Source of the DNA: Actinomycetes bacterium
GTDB taxonomy: Bacteria > Actinomycetota > Acidimicrobiia > Acidimicrobiales > JAJYXR01
NCBI GenBank assembly: GCA_021801795.1
Contig: JAJYXR010000026.1
Coordinates: 69,051 to 133,050 of the forward strand
Direction: 5' to 3'
DNA length: 64,000 nt
Positions 1-8,378 of this stretch are shown here, piece after piece. The notes below the pieces were generated by a model that saw nothing but the letters and a program-made list of their open reading frames with translations, did not search any database and was not told where the DNA came from. The position numbers were made by a program, and so were the translations under genes. Numbering within the stretch: the first letter of the stretch is position 1; every line of letters begins with the position of its first letter.

Positions 1-8
1 GAGCTGCT

Positions 9-1523
9 CTAGGCGGGGCCCCGGTCCTCGTGTTCGCCGACCAGGGCGGCCAGGGCACGCCGGTCGGTCTTCTCCGCGGCGGTACGCGGGATCTCGGAGA
101 CCACCAGGAGGTCCTCGGGGAGCTTGAAGGAGGCCAGGCGGCTACGGGCGTAGGAGCGCAGCGAGTCGAGCGATGGTGGGCGGCTGGCGTCTCGCGGCAC
201 CACTACCGCTACCCCTATCTCTCCCATGACGGCATCGTCTCTGGGAGCGACGGCCACCTCTGCTACATCGGGGTGGGAGGCGAGCACTGCCTCGACCTCG
301 ACCGGGAAGACGTTGTATCCCCCCCGGACGTACATCTCCTTCGAGCGCCCTACCAGGTGGAGGCGGGAACGGTCGTCGAGGAAGCCGATGTCGCCTGTAC
401 GAACGGCGCCGTCGGCTCCGAAGGCACGCGCGCTGGCCTCGGGGTCGCGGTAGTAGCAGGTCATCGAAGCCGGGGACCTGAGGCAGACCTCACCGGTCTG
501 GCCGGCGCCGAGGACGGTTCCGTCCTCGGCACGTATGGTGAGCTCCACCGATCCCCGGGCCCGCCCGACGGTGGTCTCCGCGTCCTCGGGAGGGTCATCG
601 AAGCTGGTTCCGACGCCGGTGCCGGCCTCGGTGCAGCTGTAGCGCATCAGGACCGCGGCGTCGAAGCGTTCGCGCGCCTCGCGTACCAGCGCCGGGGTGG
701 CCGGACCACCACCCATGACGATCGCGACCACGCTGGTGAGATCGCTCGCTCCGATGGCCTCGTGGCGGAGCATCAGGGCTATCTGGGTCGGTATGCCTCC
801 GAGGGTCGTCAGGCGATGATCTGCCACCATCGCGAGGGCGCGGCCCGCGTCCCAGCGCTCCATGAGGAAGGTGGTGCCCCCGCTGCGGAGCACCTGGGGA
901 AGCTTGGTCATGTAGCCGAGGTGCGCGTAGGAGGTGGCGCTGAGCGTCCTGCCCCCTGCCCCCCAGCGTCTAGCGGCGTCTATCTCCGAGATGGCGTCCA
1001 GCTGCCGGTTCGCGAACAGGGCGGCCTTGGGCACCCCGGTGGTGCCGGAGGTGAACACGATGGCGATCGGCCTGTCGGGGTCGTCGGGGATGGGGGCGAA
1101 GGTCTCCCCCTTTATCCTCAGCTCCCCGACCAGGTCTGCAGCCGGTGGCGAGAGATCCACCTCGACGACCTCCGAGTCCGGGATGCTGCAGTCAGCCGCG
1201 AGAGCCGGGTCCGTGATAACCAGCCGGGGTGCACAGGCGCTCAGGCACGCTGACCTCTCCTCGGGCGACAGCCGCTCGTTCACGCCTGCGGTGATGGCTC
1301 CGATCTTCGCAGCTGCGAGATATGCATACGTGTAGGCAGGACCGGAGGGGACCAATAGTGCCATCACGTCGCCTTCACCGAGGCCCCTGGCCTTCAGCCC
1401 GGCTGCCAGCTCGTCGGAGACCCGGTCGAGAAGCTGGTAGCTCACCTGGTCTCCCGTCGGGGTCACGTAGGCAGGCGAGCTTCCATAGCGGCGCGCTGCA
1501 GCCGAGATCACCTCTGCGAGCAT
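9..1523 (-). CDS. AMP-dependent acyl-CoA synthetase/ligase (504 aa)
   Basis: Member of the adenylate-forming ANL superfamily, expected to activate a carboxylic acid through an acyl-adenylate and load it on CoA in the cytoplasm. The phosphate-binding motif TSGTTGVPK lies at about residues 158-166, a VRTGD motif and the hinge region follow, and the C-terminal lid carries a lysine in PRTAAEKTDR that matches the usual catalytic lysine. Length is normal for the family. The start chosen is the ATG at 1523. The frame stays open upstream, but only through the other strand-mate's repeat region and without ligase similarity. The start overlaps the end of the amidohydrolase gene by 16 bases, so the two are probably co-transcribed. 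Acid specificity cannot be read from the sequence. Confidence 0.88.
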   Translation of the reverse strand: MLAEVISAAARRYGSSPAYVTPTGDQVSYQLLDRVSDELAAGLKARGLGEGDVMALLVPSGPAYTYAYLAAAKIGAITAGVNERLSPEERSACLSACAPRLVITDPALAADCSIPDSEVVEVDLSPPAADLVGELRIKGETFAPIPDDPDRPIAIVFTSGTTGVPKAALFANRQLDAISEIDAARRWGAGGRTLSATSYAHLGYMTKLPQVLRSGGTTFLMERWDAGRALAMVADHRLTTLGGIPTQIALMLRHEAIGASDLTSVVAIVMGGGPATPALVREARERFDAAVLMRYSCTEAGTGVGTSFDDPPEDAETTVGRARGSVELTIRAEDGTVLGAGQTGEVCLRSPASMTCYYRDPEASARAFGADGAVRTGDIGFLDDRSRLHLVGRSKEMYVRGGYNVFPVEVEAVLASHPDVAEVAVAPRDDAVMGEIGVAVVVPRDASRPPSLDSLRSYARSRLASFKLPEDLLVVSEIPRTAAEKTDRRALAALVGEHEDRGPA

Positions 1524-2869
1524 GGCCCGATCATGCCAGACCGGGCCTCGAGCGCTGTCTGGGAGGTTCGCTGTCTGGGAGGTTCGCCGGCTGGGAGGTT
1601 CGCCGGCTGGGAGGTTCGCCGGCTGGCGGGCCGCCAGTCGACGCTGGGTGGCAGTGGGTGGCGGAACAGGCCTGCGGCGTTCCCCGATGCCATGGCCCGC
1701 ACCTCGTCTGGTGGCAGAGCCCCGAGGCGCGACGCGAGCAGGGGCTGGGTGTCGGGCCAGCTCGAGTCGGCGTGGGGGTAGTCGCACTCGAGCATGATGT
1801 TCTCTACACCTATCCGGTACCTGAGGTCGATGACCGAGGGGTCGTCGATGCTGCAGAACCAGAAGTTCCTCTTCAGCACCTCGCTCGGGAGCATGTCCGA
1901 GGGCCAGGCCCGTGAGTCGGTTCCCGAGGCGGAGTGTTGGAGCACGTAGTCGACCCGGTCGAGGAGCATGGGCACCCAGCCGATGCCGCCCTCCGACAGG
2001 GCGACGCGGAGACCTTCGAAGCGCAGGGCCACCCCCGACCAGAGCCACTCGGCTGCGGCCACCAGGGCGTTCACGGGGAACAGCGTCGGCAGCAGCTCGA
2101 AGGGCGGGTCGGGCGACGGCAGGGGCGCCCACGCGGAGGCCCCGGTGTGGAGGCAGACGACCGTCTGGGTCTCGGCGCAGGCCGCGAAGAAGGGATCCCA
2201 GTAGCCGGTGAAGATGGAGGGCAGGTGGAGCTGGGCAGGGAACTCCGGGAAGCTGACGGCCCTGAAGCCGCGTTCGGCGTTGGAGATCACCTCGTCTGCG
2301 GCGAGGGCAGGATCGACCAGCCAGGGTAGCTGTAGGGGGATGATGCGTTCGGGGTGGGACCCTGCCCAGACCTCTATGTGCCAGTCGTTCCATGCCCTGA
2401 CGCAGGCGAGGCCGAGATCGGGGTCATCGGAGCCGCTGAAGACCGCTCCGCAGAAGCCGGCGACCAGCGAGGGGAAGCACAGGGAGGCCCAGATGCCGCC
2501 CAGGTCCATGTCGGCCACACGCGCCTCTATCTCGTAGCAGCCCGGCCGCATCTCGTCGAAGCGCGCGGGGTCCATGCTCCAGGAGTCCCGAGGCCGTCCG
2601 GCTACCGCGTTCAGGCCTACGTTCGGGTAGGTCCGCCCCTCGTAGACCCAGGCCTGGCGGCCGTCGGCATCCTCCACCACCCTGGGTGCGCGCTCCGCGA
2701 GCCTGGAGGGCAGGCGACCCTCGAACAGGTCGGGGGGCTCTATCAGGTGGTCGTCGACGGATATCACCGGGGTGAAGATCGGCCGGGGTTCGGGATCGGC
2801 GAGCAGGGTCACCTCTCGGCCTTCCGCAGGGGGCAGCTCGCCCGACATCCAGCCGAGACCTCCGGCCAC
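1508..2869 (-). CDS. Metal-dependent amidohydrolase (amidohydrolase_2 type, 453 aa)
   Basis: TIM-barrel amidohydrolase of the kind that includes decarboxylases and ring or amide hydrolases found in aromatic and lipid catabolic clusters. The N-terminal SVDDHLIEPPDLF (near residue 38) is the typical start of this subfamily, and VCLHTG further on gives a further metal-ligand candidate. The last 35 or so residues are not family-like: they are encoded by a 16-base tandem repeat whose period is not divisible by three, so the tail cycles through frames before ending inside the downstream ligase start. The original stop may have been lost when the repeat expanded. The gene probably shares an mRNA with the ligase and diverges from the aldehyde dehydrogenase at 2891. 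Substrate unknown. Confidence 0.82.
   Translation of the reverse strand: MAGGLGWMSGELPPAEGREVTLLADPEPRPIFTPVISVDDHLIEPPDLFEGRLPSRLAERAPRVVEDADGRQAWVYEGRTYPNVGLNAVAGRPRDSWSMDPARFDEMRPGCYEIEARVADMDLGGIWASLCFPSLVAGFCGAVFSGSDDPDLGLACVRAWNDWHIEVWAGSHPERIIPLQLPWLVDPALAADEVISNAERGFRAVSFPEFPAQLHLPSIFTGYWDPFFAACAETQTVVCLHTGASAWAPLPSPDPPFELLPTLFPVNALVAAAEWLWSGVALRFEGLRVALSEGGIGWVPMLLDRVDYVLQHSASGTDSRAWPSDMLPSEVLKRNFWFCSIDDPSVIDLRYRIGVENIMLECDYPHADSSWPDTQPLLASRLGALPPDEVRAMASGNAAGLFRHPLPPSVDWRPASRRTSQPANLPAGEPPRQRTSQTALEARSGMIGPCSQR
1561..1624. repeat. 16-bp tandem repeat, four copies
   Basis: GGGAGGTTCG recurs at 1561, 1577, 1593 and 1609, an exact 16-base period, in the 3' end of the amidohydrolase gene just before the ligase start. 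Because 16 is not a multiple of three, any copy-number change shifts the frame of the amidohydrolase tail and could change how it overlaps the ligase. Confidence 0.9.
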
Positions 2870-2886
2870 GGAGCGCCTAGGATCTC

Positions 2887-2900
2887 TGACATGGGAGTCA
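2887..2900. promoter_or_regulatory. TGAC-N6-GTCA operator candidate at aldehyde dehydrogenase start
   Basis: TGACATGGGAGTCA, one of eight exact TGAC-N6-GTCA palindromes found in the window. A TANNNT-type -10 box (TAGGAT, 2878-2883) lies 7 bases before the ATG at 2891, so transcription should begin at or next to the start codon and the palindrome would cover it. A bound repressor would block RNA polymerase. The amidohydrolase start at 2869 lies on the other side, so both directions may be controlled. Confidence 0.65.
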
Positions 2901-4384
2901 TACTAGATGCCGGACCTGCCGACTGCGGATCCGGGCGTATCGGGCTCTTCGTAGACGGCGGGAGTCGCCCAGGGGCCGAGGCGTCCTACCCGGTGGTTAA
3001 CCCAGCGCGCCCGGCCGAGGTCGTGCTGGAGGCACCCGCGGCCTCGCCGGACCAGCTCGACGAGGCGGTGGCGGCTGCCACCAGGGCGCAGGTGGCGTGG
3101 GGGCTCCTGGAGCCTGCGGAGCGCGCGGCGAAGCTGTGCGAGGCGACGGTCGCCGCAGAGCGGATGGTGGAGGGTCTGGGCCTGGCCCGACTTCTCACCC
3201 GGGAGAACGGAAAGGTGCTCTGGGAATCCGAGCTCGACCTGGGGGTCATGGCGGGCATGGCCGCGGCGATGGGACCCCTGGCCACCCAGGCCCTAGAGCC
3301 AGAGGTCATCGACCCCTCTCCGCAGCGCTCCTTAACAGTGGAGAGGATTCCCCAGGGGGTCCTGGCTGCCATCCTCCCCTTCAACTGGCCTGTATCGGTT
3401 CTCGGAGCCAAGGTCCTCCCCGCGCTGCTCGCCGGCAACGCGGTGGTGGTGAAGACGCCACCGACCTGCCCAGGTGCCGCCCTGGTGATGGGGGCTGCCC
3501 TCGCCGCATGCCTGCCGCGGGGGCTGCTCGGAATGCTGAACGGACCGGGCCCTGAGCTCGGGCGGGCACTGGTGTCACACCCGGGCATCGACATGGTGAG
3601 CTTCACCGGGGGGATCCTGGGCGGTAGGGCTGTCATGGCCGCTGCCGCTGCCTCGGCGAAGCCCCTGGTACTGGAGTTGGGCGGTAACGATCCCGCGATC
3701 GTGGCACCCGACATGGAAGTCGACGAGCTGCTGGCGGGCAGGCTCTTCGACGCGGCCTTCGTGACGAGCGGCCAGGTGTGCATGGCGATCAAGCGCATCT
3801 ACGCGCCCGAGGAGAAGGTGGAGGCGCTCTGCGAGGCCCTCGCGTCGAGGCTCTCAGACGAGCTGGTCGGCGACGGCCTGGCGGAGGGCGTCACCATGGG
3901 ACCCGTCCACAGACGGGAGGCTGCGGAGCGCGCGGAGGAGTCCGTGCGCGAAGCCATCGGTCGGGGCGCGCGCGTGCAGCGGACCGCGAGGCTGCGTAGA
4001 GAGGACGTCGAAGCCGGTGGCTACCTGGTCTCGCCTGCGATCGTGGTGGATCCACCCGAGGATGCATCGGTGGTGGCCGACGAGCTCTTCGCGCCGGTGT
4101 TGCCGGTGGTCGGCTACGTCGACACCGATGGCGCGCTGGATCAGGCGAACTCCACGGACTACGGGCTCTCTGGATCGGTCTGGAGCCACGACCTGGACCT
4201 GGCAGTCGGCCTTGCCCGGCGGTTACGGGTCGGGACGGTGTTCCTGAACTCGCACGGTATGGCCGCGATGGACCATCGCGCCCCCTTCGGTGGCCTGGGG
4301 GCCTCTGGCTTCGGAGTGGAGCTCGGCGAGGAGGGGATGAGGGCCTTCACCAGGCCACGGGTGCTACGCGAGGCACCGTTCTGA
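2891..4384 (+). CDS. NAD(P)-dependent aldehyde dehydrogenase (497 aa)
   Basis: Oxidises an aldehyde to the acid. The fold landmarks are in order: NPARPAEVV near the N-terminus, FNWPV and KTPPTCP in the cofactor domain, the general-base glutamate E262 in VLELGGNDP, the nucleophile C297 in SGQVCMAIKR, and FGGLGASGFG near the C-terminus. Length is typical. The ATG at 2891 is the only start in frame close to the conserved region. It has no clear Shine-Dalgarno sequence but sits 7 bases after a TAGGAT box, which fits leaderless translation, and it lies inside an operator candidate. It is followed after 37 bases by the aminoacylase and alcohol dehydrogenase genes, a likely operon in which alcohol, aldehyde and acid would be successive intermediates. 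Confidence 0.92.
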   Translation: MGVILDAGPADCGSGRIGLFVDGGSRPGAEASYPVVNPARPAEVVLEAPAASPDQLDEAVAAATRAQVAWGLLEPAERAAKLCEATVAAERMVEGLGLARLLTRENGKVLWESELDLGVMAGMAAAMGPLATQALEPEVIDPSPQRSLTVERIPQGVLAAILPFNWPVSVLGAKVLPALLAGNAVVVKTPPTCPGAALVMGAALAACLPRGLLGMLNGPGPELGRALVSHPGIDMVSFTGGILGGRAVMAAAAASAKPLVLELGGNDPAIVAPDMEVDELLAGRLFDAAFVTSGQVCMAIKRIYAPEEKVEALCEALASRLSDELVGDGLAEGVTMGPVHRREAAERAEESVREAIGRGARVQRTARLRREDVEAGGYLVSPAIVVDPPEDASVVADELFAPVLPVVGYVDTDGALDQANSTDYGLSGSVWSHDLDLAVGLARRLRVGTVFLNSHGMAAMDHRAPFGGLGASGFGVELGEEGMRAFTRPRVLREAPF

Positions 4385-4421
4385 GACCAGCACCGCAGGC
4401 CGCGGAGAGAGGAGGGGTCAC

Positions 4422-6137
4422 ATGTACGACACGCTCATAAGGGGAGGAACCGTCGTCGACGGCACGGGGGCACCCGCCTACCGGGCGGACATAGCCATCG
4501 AGGGGGGCCGGATCGTGGAGATCGGCTCACCGGAGGCGGGGGCCAGGCGGGTGGTGGATGCCGGGGGCCTGGTGGTGACTCCGGGCTTCGTGGACCTCCA
4601 CACCCATTACGACGCCCAGCTCGCCTGGGATGCGACGGCGAGCCCCTCGCCCCTCCATGGCGTCACCACGGTCATCGGGGGGAACTGCGGTTTCTCGCTC
4701 GCGCCCGCTGGCCCGCTGCACGCGGGCTACCTGTCGCGGATGATGTCGCGGGTGGAGGGCATGCCACTGGAAGCCCTCCAGGCAGGCCTCGACTGGCAGT
4801 GGGAGAGCTTCGGAGACTGGCTGGGGCGCCTGGAGGGTGCCATCGGGGTGAACGCCGGCTTCCTGGTGGGACACTCCACCATCAGGCGCGTGGCGATGGG
4901 CGATGATGCCATAGGCGGCCCGGCCGGCGAGGAGCAGTTGGCCACCATGCGGGAGCTTCTCCAGAAGGCTCTCGGGGAGGGAGCCCTCGGTCTGTCGACC
5001 TCCCAGGCACATACCCACCACGACGGCGAAGGCTCCCCGGTGCCTTCGCGCTACGCCAGCCGAGCGGAGCTGGAGGCACTGGCGGCGGCGGTGCGCGATT
5101 ACCCGGGCACCACGCTGGAGCTGATAGTGCCGGGGTGCCTCAACGGCTTTAGTGCGGAGGAGGTGGAGCTGATGGGAACGCTGTCGGTACTGGCGGGTAG
5201 GCCTGCGAACTGGAACGTGCTGGGTGTCTCGGCGATGAACCCGGAGGGTGCCTGGAAGCAGCTGGCGGCCTCCGACGCGGTCGCGGAGCGTGGCGGGCGG
5301 CTGGTGGCTCTTACCCTCCCCCACACCATGAAGATCCGCCTGTCCTTCCTGAGCGGCACCATCCTCGACGGCCTGCCGGGATGGCGGGAGGTGCTCGCAC
5401 TGCCACTGGAGGAGAGGATCAGGGCTCTCATGGACCCGGCTGTGCGGGCACGGCTGGACGAGGGTGCCCACTCGAAGGAGGCAGGGATAATAGGAGCGCT
5501 TGCTCACTGGAGGATGCTGGTCTTCGAGGAGGTCTTCGCGCCACAGAATGCCGGCTACGAGGGCTCCAGCGTGGGCGAGGTAGCCGAGCAGCGTGGCCAG
5601 TCGCCGTTCGACGCGATGCTGGACGTGGTGGTGGCGGACGGTCTGCGGACCGGGCTGCGCCCACCCATACCCGAGAGCGAGGCGGACTGGGAGCTGCGTG
5701 CAGAGGTATGGCGCGATCCGAGAACGGTCGTAGGTGGCTCCGATGCCGGGGCCCATCTCGACACCATGTGCGGGGCCATCTACTCCACCTCGCTCCTCGG
5801 CGAGGGGGTCCGCAAGCGGTCCCTTCTCACCATGGAGGAAGCCGTCGAGCAGCTCACCGACGTTCCCGCTCGCCTCTATGGCCTTCTGGACAGGGGAAGG
5901 CTGGCCGAGGGCTACTGGGCAGACGTGGTGCTCCTGGACCCAGAGAAGGTCGGCCACGGTCCCGAGCGCACCCGATACGACCTCCCCGGCGGTGCCAGCC
6001 GGCTATATGCAGAGGCAGAGGGGATCGAGCGGGTCCTCGTGAACGGCCTAGACGTGGCCGTCGAGGGTGACTTCACCGGTGCACTGGCCGGCCAGGTGCT
6101 CAGATCGGGCGTGGACACCGTCACGGTAAGCCCGTGA
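4422..6137 (+). CDS. D-aminoacylase / N-acyl-D-amino-acid deacylase family amidohydrolase (571 aa)
   Basis: Metal-dependent hydrolase of the amidohydrolase_3 group, related to N-acyl-D-amino acid deacylases and dihydroorotase-like enzymes. It opens with IRGGTVVDGTG and ADIAIEGGRIVEIG, has the metal-binding HxH in VDLHTHYDAQ (about residue 63) and the family motif GGNCGFSLAP, and later GGSDAGAHLD. The start is the ATG at 4422 with a strong GAGAGGAGGGG ribosome site just upstream. The 3' end overlaps the alcohol dehydrogenase start as GTGA, so the two are translationally coupled. Many catabolic-cluster members of this family have no proven substrate, so 'D-aminoacylase' is only a family label. 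Confidence 0.85.
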   Translation: MYDTLIRGGTVVDGTGAPAYRADIAIEGGRIVEIGSPEAGARRVVDAGGLVVTPGFVDLHTHYDAQLAWDATASPSPLHGVTTVIGGNCGFSLAPAGPLHAGYLSRMMSRVEGMPLEALQAGLDWQWESFGDWLGRLEGAIGVNAGFLVGHSTIRRVAMGDDAIGGPAGEEQLATMRELLQKALGEGALGLSTSQAHTHHDGEGSPVPSRYASRAELEALAAAVRDYPGTTLELIVPGCLNGFSAEEVELMGTLSVLAGRPANWNVLGVSAMNPEGAWKQLAASDAVAERGGRLVALTLPHTMKIRLSFLSGTILDGLPGWREVLALPLEERIRALMDPAVRARLDEGAHSKEAGIIGALAHWRMLVFEEVFAPQNAGYEGSSVGEVAEQRGQSPFDAMLDVVVADGLRTGLRPPIPESEADWELRAEVWRDPRTVVGGSDAGAHLDTMCGAIYSTSLLGEGVRKRSLLTMEEAVEQLTDVPARLYGLLDRGRLAEGYWADVVLLDPEKVGHGPERTRYDLPGGASRLYAEAEGIERVLVNGLDVAVEGDFTGALAGQVLRSGVDTVTVSP

Positions 6138-7261
6138 GCCCTGGTGGCCCGGTGGTGCGGGCTGCCGTCCTGCGTGCGCCGGGGACCAGGATGTCGGTGG
6201 AGGAGATCCAGCTGGCGCCCTGCGGACCCGGCCAGGTGCGAGTGAGGCTCCACGCGAGCGGTGTGTGCCATTCCGATCTCTCTGTGGCGGCGGGGGCCAT
6301 ACCCTTCATGTTCCCAACCGTCCTCGGCCACGAGGGCGCGGGGGTGGTGGAGGAGGTAGGTCCTGGCGTTACCCGCGTAGCTGCCGGCCAGCACGTGGTG
6401 CTCACCTGGATGCCCCCCTGCCGGTACTGCTTCTTCTGTCTGGCCGGCCAGCCCATGCTCTGCGAGAACGGCCTCGGGGAGTCGCTCGGGTCGCCCTACG
6501 CGAGCCTCGGTGGCGGGCAGCTCGTCCGTGGGCTGGGTACGGCGACCTTCGCCGAGCAGACGCTGGTGCCCGAGCGGAGCGTGGTGCCGGTGGACAGCTC
6601 GATCCCGATGGAGCTCCTAGCCCTCGTCGGCTGCGCGCTCGGAACCGGCACGGGGGCAGTCTGGAACACCGCCCGCGTAGAAGCAGGATCGAGCGTCGCG
6701 GTGGTCGGCTGTGGCGGCGTGGGTCTGGCCGTGGTGCAGGCAGCCCGGCTGGCCGGAGCCTCCGAGATAGTGGCCGTGGACAAGGTGGCCTCCAAGCTGG
6801 ATGCAGCAAGGGCCTTCGGGGCCACCACGGTCATCGACGCCTCGGTACTGGAAGCTTCGGGCGGCGACACCGTAGCGGCGGTCAGGGAAGCCACCTCGGG
6901 ACGTGGCGCGGACTACGCCTTCGAGGTGGTAGGTCGCTCGGAGACCATCAGGCAGTCCTTCTCGATGACCCGGCGCGGTGGGACGACGGTGATAGTGGGG
7001 GCAGGATCGCCCGACGACGAGGTGCGCTTCTCGGCAATGGACCTTTTCGTGGACGCGAAGACCATCCGCGGCTGCGTCTACGGCTCGACAGATCCCGACC
7101 GGGACTTCCCCAGGCTGGTGGAGATGATCGCCCGCGGAGGGATAGACGCTGCTTCGATGGTCACCCGCCGGATCGGCCTCGATGAGATAGACGATGCCTT
7201 CAGGGCGATGAGCGCCGGGGAGGTGCTGAGAAGCGTCGTGGTCATGGCCGGGGGCGGCTGA
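6134..7261 (+). CDS. Zn-dependent alcohol dehydrogenase (375 aa)
   Basis: Medium-chain dehydrogenase that oxidises an alcohol with a nicotinamide cofactor. Catalytic zinc ligands are visible in GVCHSD (Cys) and GHEGAG (His, Glu). The structural zinc cysteines are in PPCRYCFFCLAGQPMLCENG, and the Rossmann motif is VVGCGGVGLAVV. The layout resembles the class III/NDMA-type group of actinobacteria. The GTG start at 6134 overlaps the preceding stop (GTGA). The gene converges on the 2-hydroxyacid dehydrogenase, and its stop codon is part of a perfect inverted repeat shared with that gene. It probably supplies the aldehyde for the upstream dehydrogenase (inference from operon order). Confidence 0.9.
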   Translation: MSPGGPVVRAAVLRAPGTRMSVEEIQLAPCGPGQVRVRLHASGVCHSDLSVAAGAIPFMFPTVLGHEGAGVVEEVGPGVTRVAAGQHVVLTWMPPCRYCFFCLAGQPMLCENGLGESLGSPYASLGGGQLVRGLGTATFAEQTLVPERSVVPVDSSIPMELLALVGCALGTGTGAVWNTARVEAGSSVAVVGCGGVGLAVVQAARLAGASEIVAVDKVASKLDAARAFGATTVIDASVLEASGGDTVAAVREATSGRGADYAFEVVGRSETIRQSFSMTRRGGTTVIVGAGSPDDEVRFSAMDLFVDAKTIRGCVYGSTDPDRDFPRLVEMIARGGIDAASMVTRRIGLDEIDDAFRAMSAGEVLRSVVVMAGGG

Positions 7262-7295
7262 GAGCATGGCTCCCGGTCTGGTCCGCCGCTCTCAG
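7258..7295. terminator. Shared hairpin between convergent genes
   Basis: CTGAGAGC (7258-7265) and GCTCTCAG (7288-7295) are perfect inverted repeats separated by 22 bases. The left arm contains the TGA of the alcohol dehydrogenase and the right arm contains the complement of the hydroxyacid dehydrogenase stop. It could act as a bidirectional terminator; no T-run follows, as is common in high-GC genomes. Confidence 0.5.
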
Positions 7296-8275
7296 TGCTC
7301 GAGCACCTCGGGGTTCACGATGTGCAGGGGCCTCTCGCCAGCCAGGAGCCTGCTCAGGTCCTCTGCGATCATGCGGGTGTGGTTGGCCTCTGTGTCGTAG
7401 CTGGCCCCGCCGATGTGAGGTGTGAGGACCACGTTGTCCATGCCACAGAGCGGGTGGCCGGCGTCCAGGAACTCCCCTTCGAAGTGGTCGAGCCCGGCCG
7501 CGGCGACCTTCCCGGACTCGAGGGCCGCGACCAGTGCGTCGGTGTCGTGGAGCTGGGCGCGGGCGGTGTTCAGGAATACCACCCCGTCGCGCATGGCCTC
7601 GAACTGCGCGGCGCCGATCATGCGCGAGGTCTCGGCAGTAACCGGCGCATGCATGGAGATCACGTCGGCGGTCGACAACAACTCGTCGAGCGTGGAGGTC
7701 GCGTCGGGAGCGTAGGGATCGTAGGAGATGACCGTCATGCCCAGTCCCTCGAGCCGCCACCGCAGCGCCCGGCCCACAGCGCCGAGCCCTATGAGCCCCG
7801 CGGTCCTGCCCGCTACCTGCCAACCTCGGAATCGCTGGTAGGGAATGGTCCCGTCGCTCATGGTCCTGCCGGCCCTCACGTCGCGGTCGGCAGGCAGGAT
7901 CCATCGGGTGGCGGCTATCAGGAGCCCTACCGTCATCTCGGCCACGGCATCGGCATTGCGCCCGGGGGCATTCAGCACGGGGATCCCGGCGGCTGTGGCC
8001 GCGCCAAGGTCCACGTTGTTCGGGTCCCCCCGGCAGCTTCCGACGGCGAGGAGATCCAGCTCGAACACCGCTGCACCGCAGAGATCGGCCTCGACCACCA
8101 GGATGTCGGCCCCCTCGGCAGATGCCCTCTCGGCAAGCTGCTCCGCGTTCATGATGCGTATGGGGTTCTGATCGATCCAGGGATCCAGGACCACCTCGGC
8201 CATCTGGCGCAGCAGGTCCAGCCCGCTACCCCGTGCCGGAGCAGTTACCAGTGCGCGGTGTGGCTGTGGACTCAT
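7292..8275 (-). CDS. D-isomer-specific 2-hydroxyacid dehydrogenase (327 aa)
   Basis: NAD-dependent oxidoreductase of the phosphoglycerate dehydrogenase/hydroxypyruvate reductase family, interconverting a 2-keto acid and a D-2-hydroxy acid. Visible landmarks are the nucleotide motif GLIGLGAVGRAL, the substrate arginine in LNTARAQ and the catalytic histidine in LTPHIGGAS. The ATG at 8275 is preceded by GAGGAGG at good spacing. The frame is open further upstream, but that extension overlaps the divergent kinase and has no family similarity. It is divergent from the FGGY kinase with 103 bases between them. The kinase promoter and an operator candidate lie at the far side of that gap. Confidence 0.88.
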   Translation of the reverse strand: MSPQPHRALVTAPARGSGLDLLRQMAEVVLDPWIDQNPIRIMNAEQLAERASAEGADILVVEADLCGAAVFELDLLAVGSCRGDPNNVDLGAATAAGIPVLNAPGRNADAVAEMTVGLLIAATRWILPADRDVRAGRTMSDGTIPYQRFRGWQVAGRTAGLIGLGAVGRALRWRLEGLGMTVISYDPYAPDATSTLDELLSTADVISMHAPVTAETSRMIGAAQFEAMRDGVVFLNTARAQLHDTDALVAALESGKVAAAGLDHFEGEFLDAGHPLCGMDNVVLTPHIGGASYDTEANHTRMIAEDLSRLLAGERPLHIVNPEVLEH

Positions 8276-8378
8276 GGAGGCCTCCTCAGCTCGGCTCCTC
8301 GGCGTGGCGCGTGCTCGCAGGCATGCGCCGGCACATCCGGCGCGCGCCGGAGGCGAAGGTACAGCATAATGGCACTCT

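Noticed and set aside
4527-5957. Long antisense reading frames, e.g. opposite the D-aminoacylase gene
   Set aside because: High GC content leaves antisense frames open; they lack start signals and protein-family patterns, unlike the sense gene.
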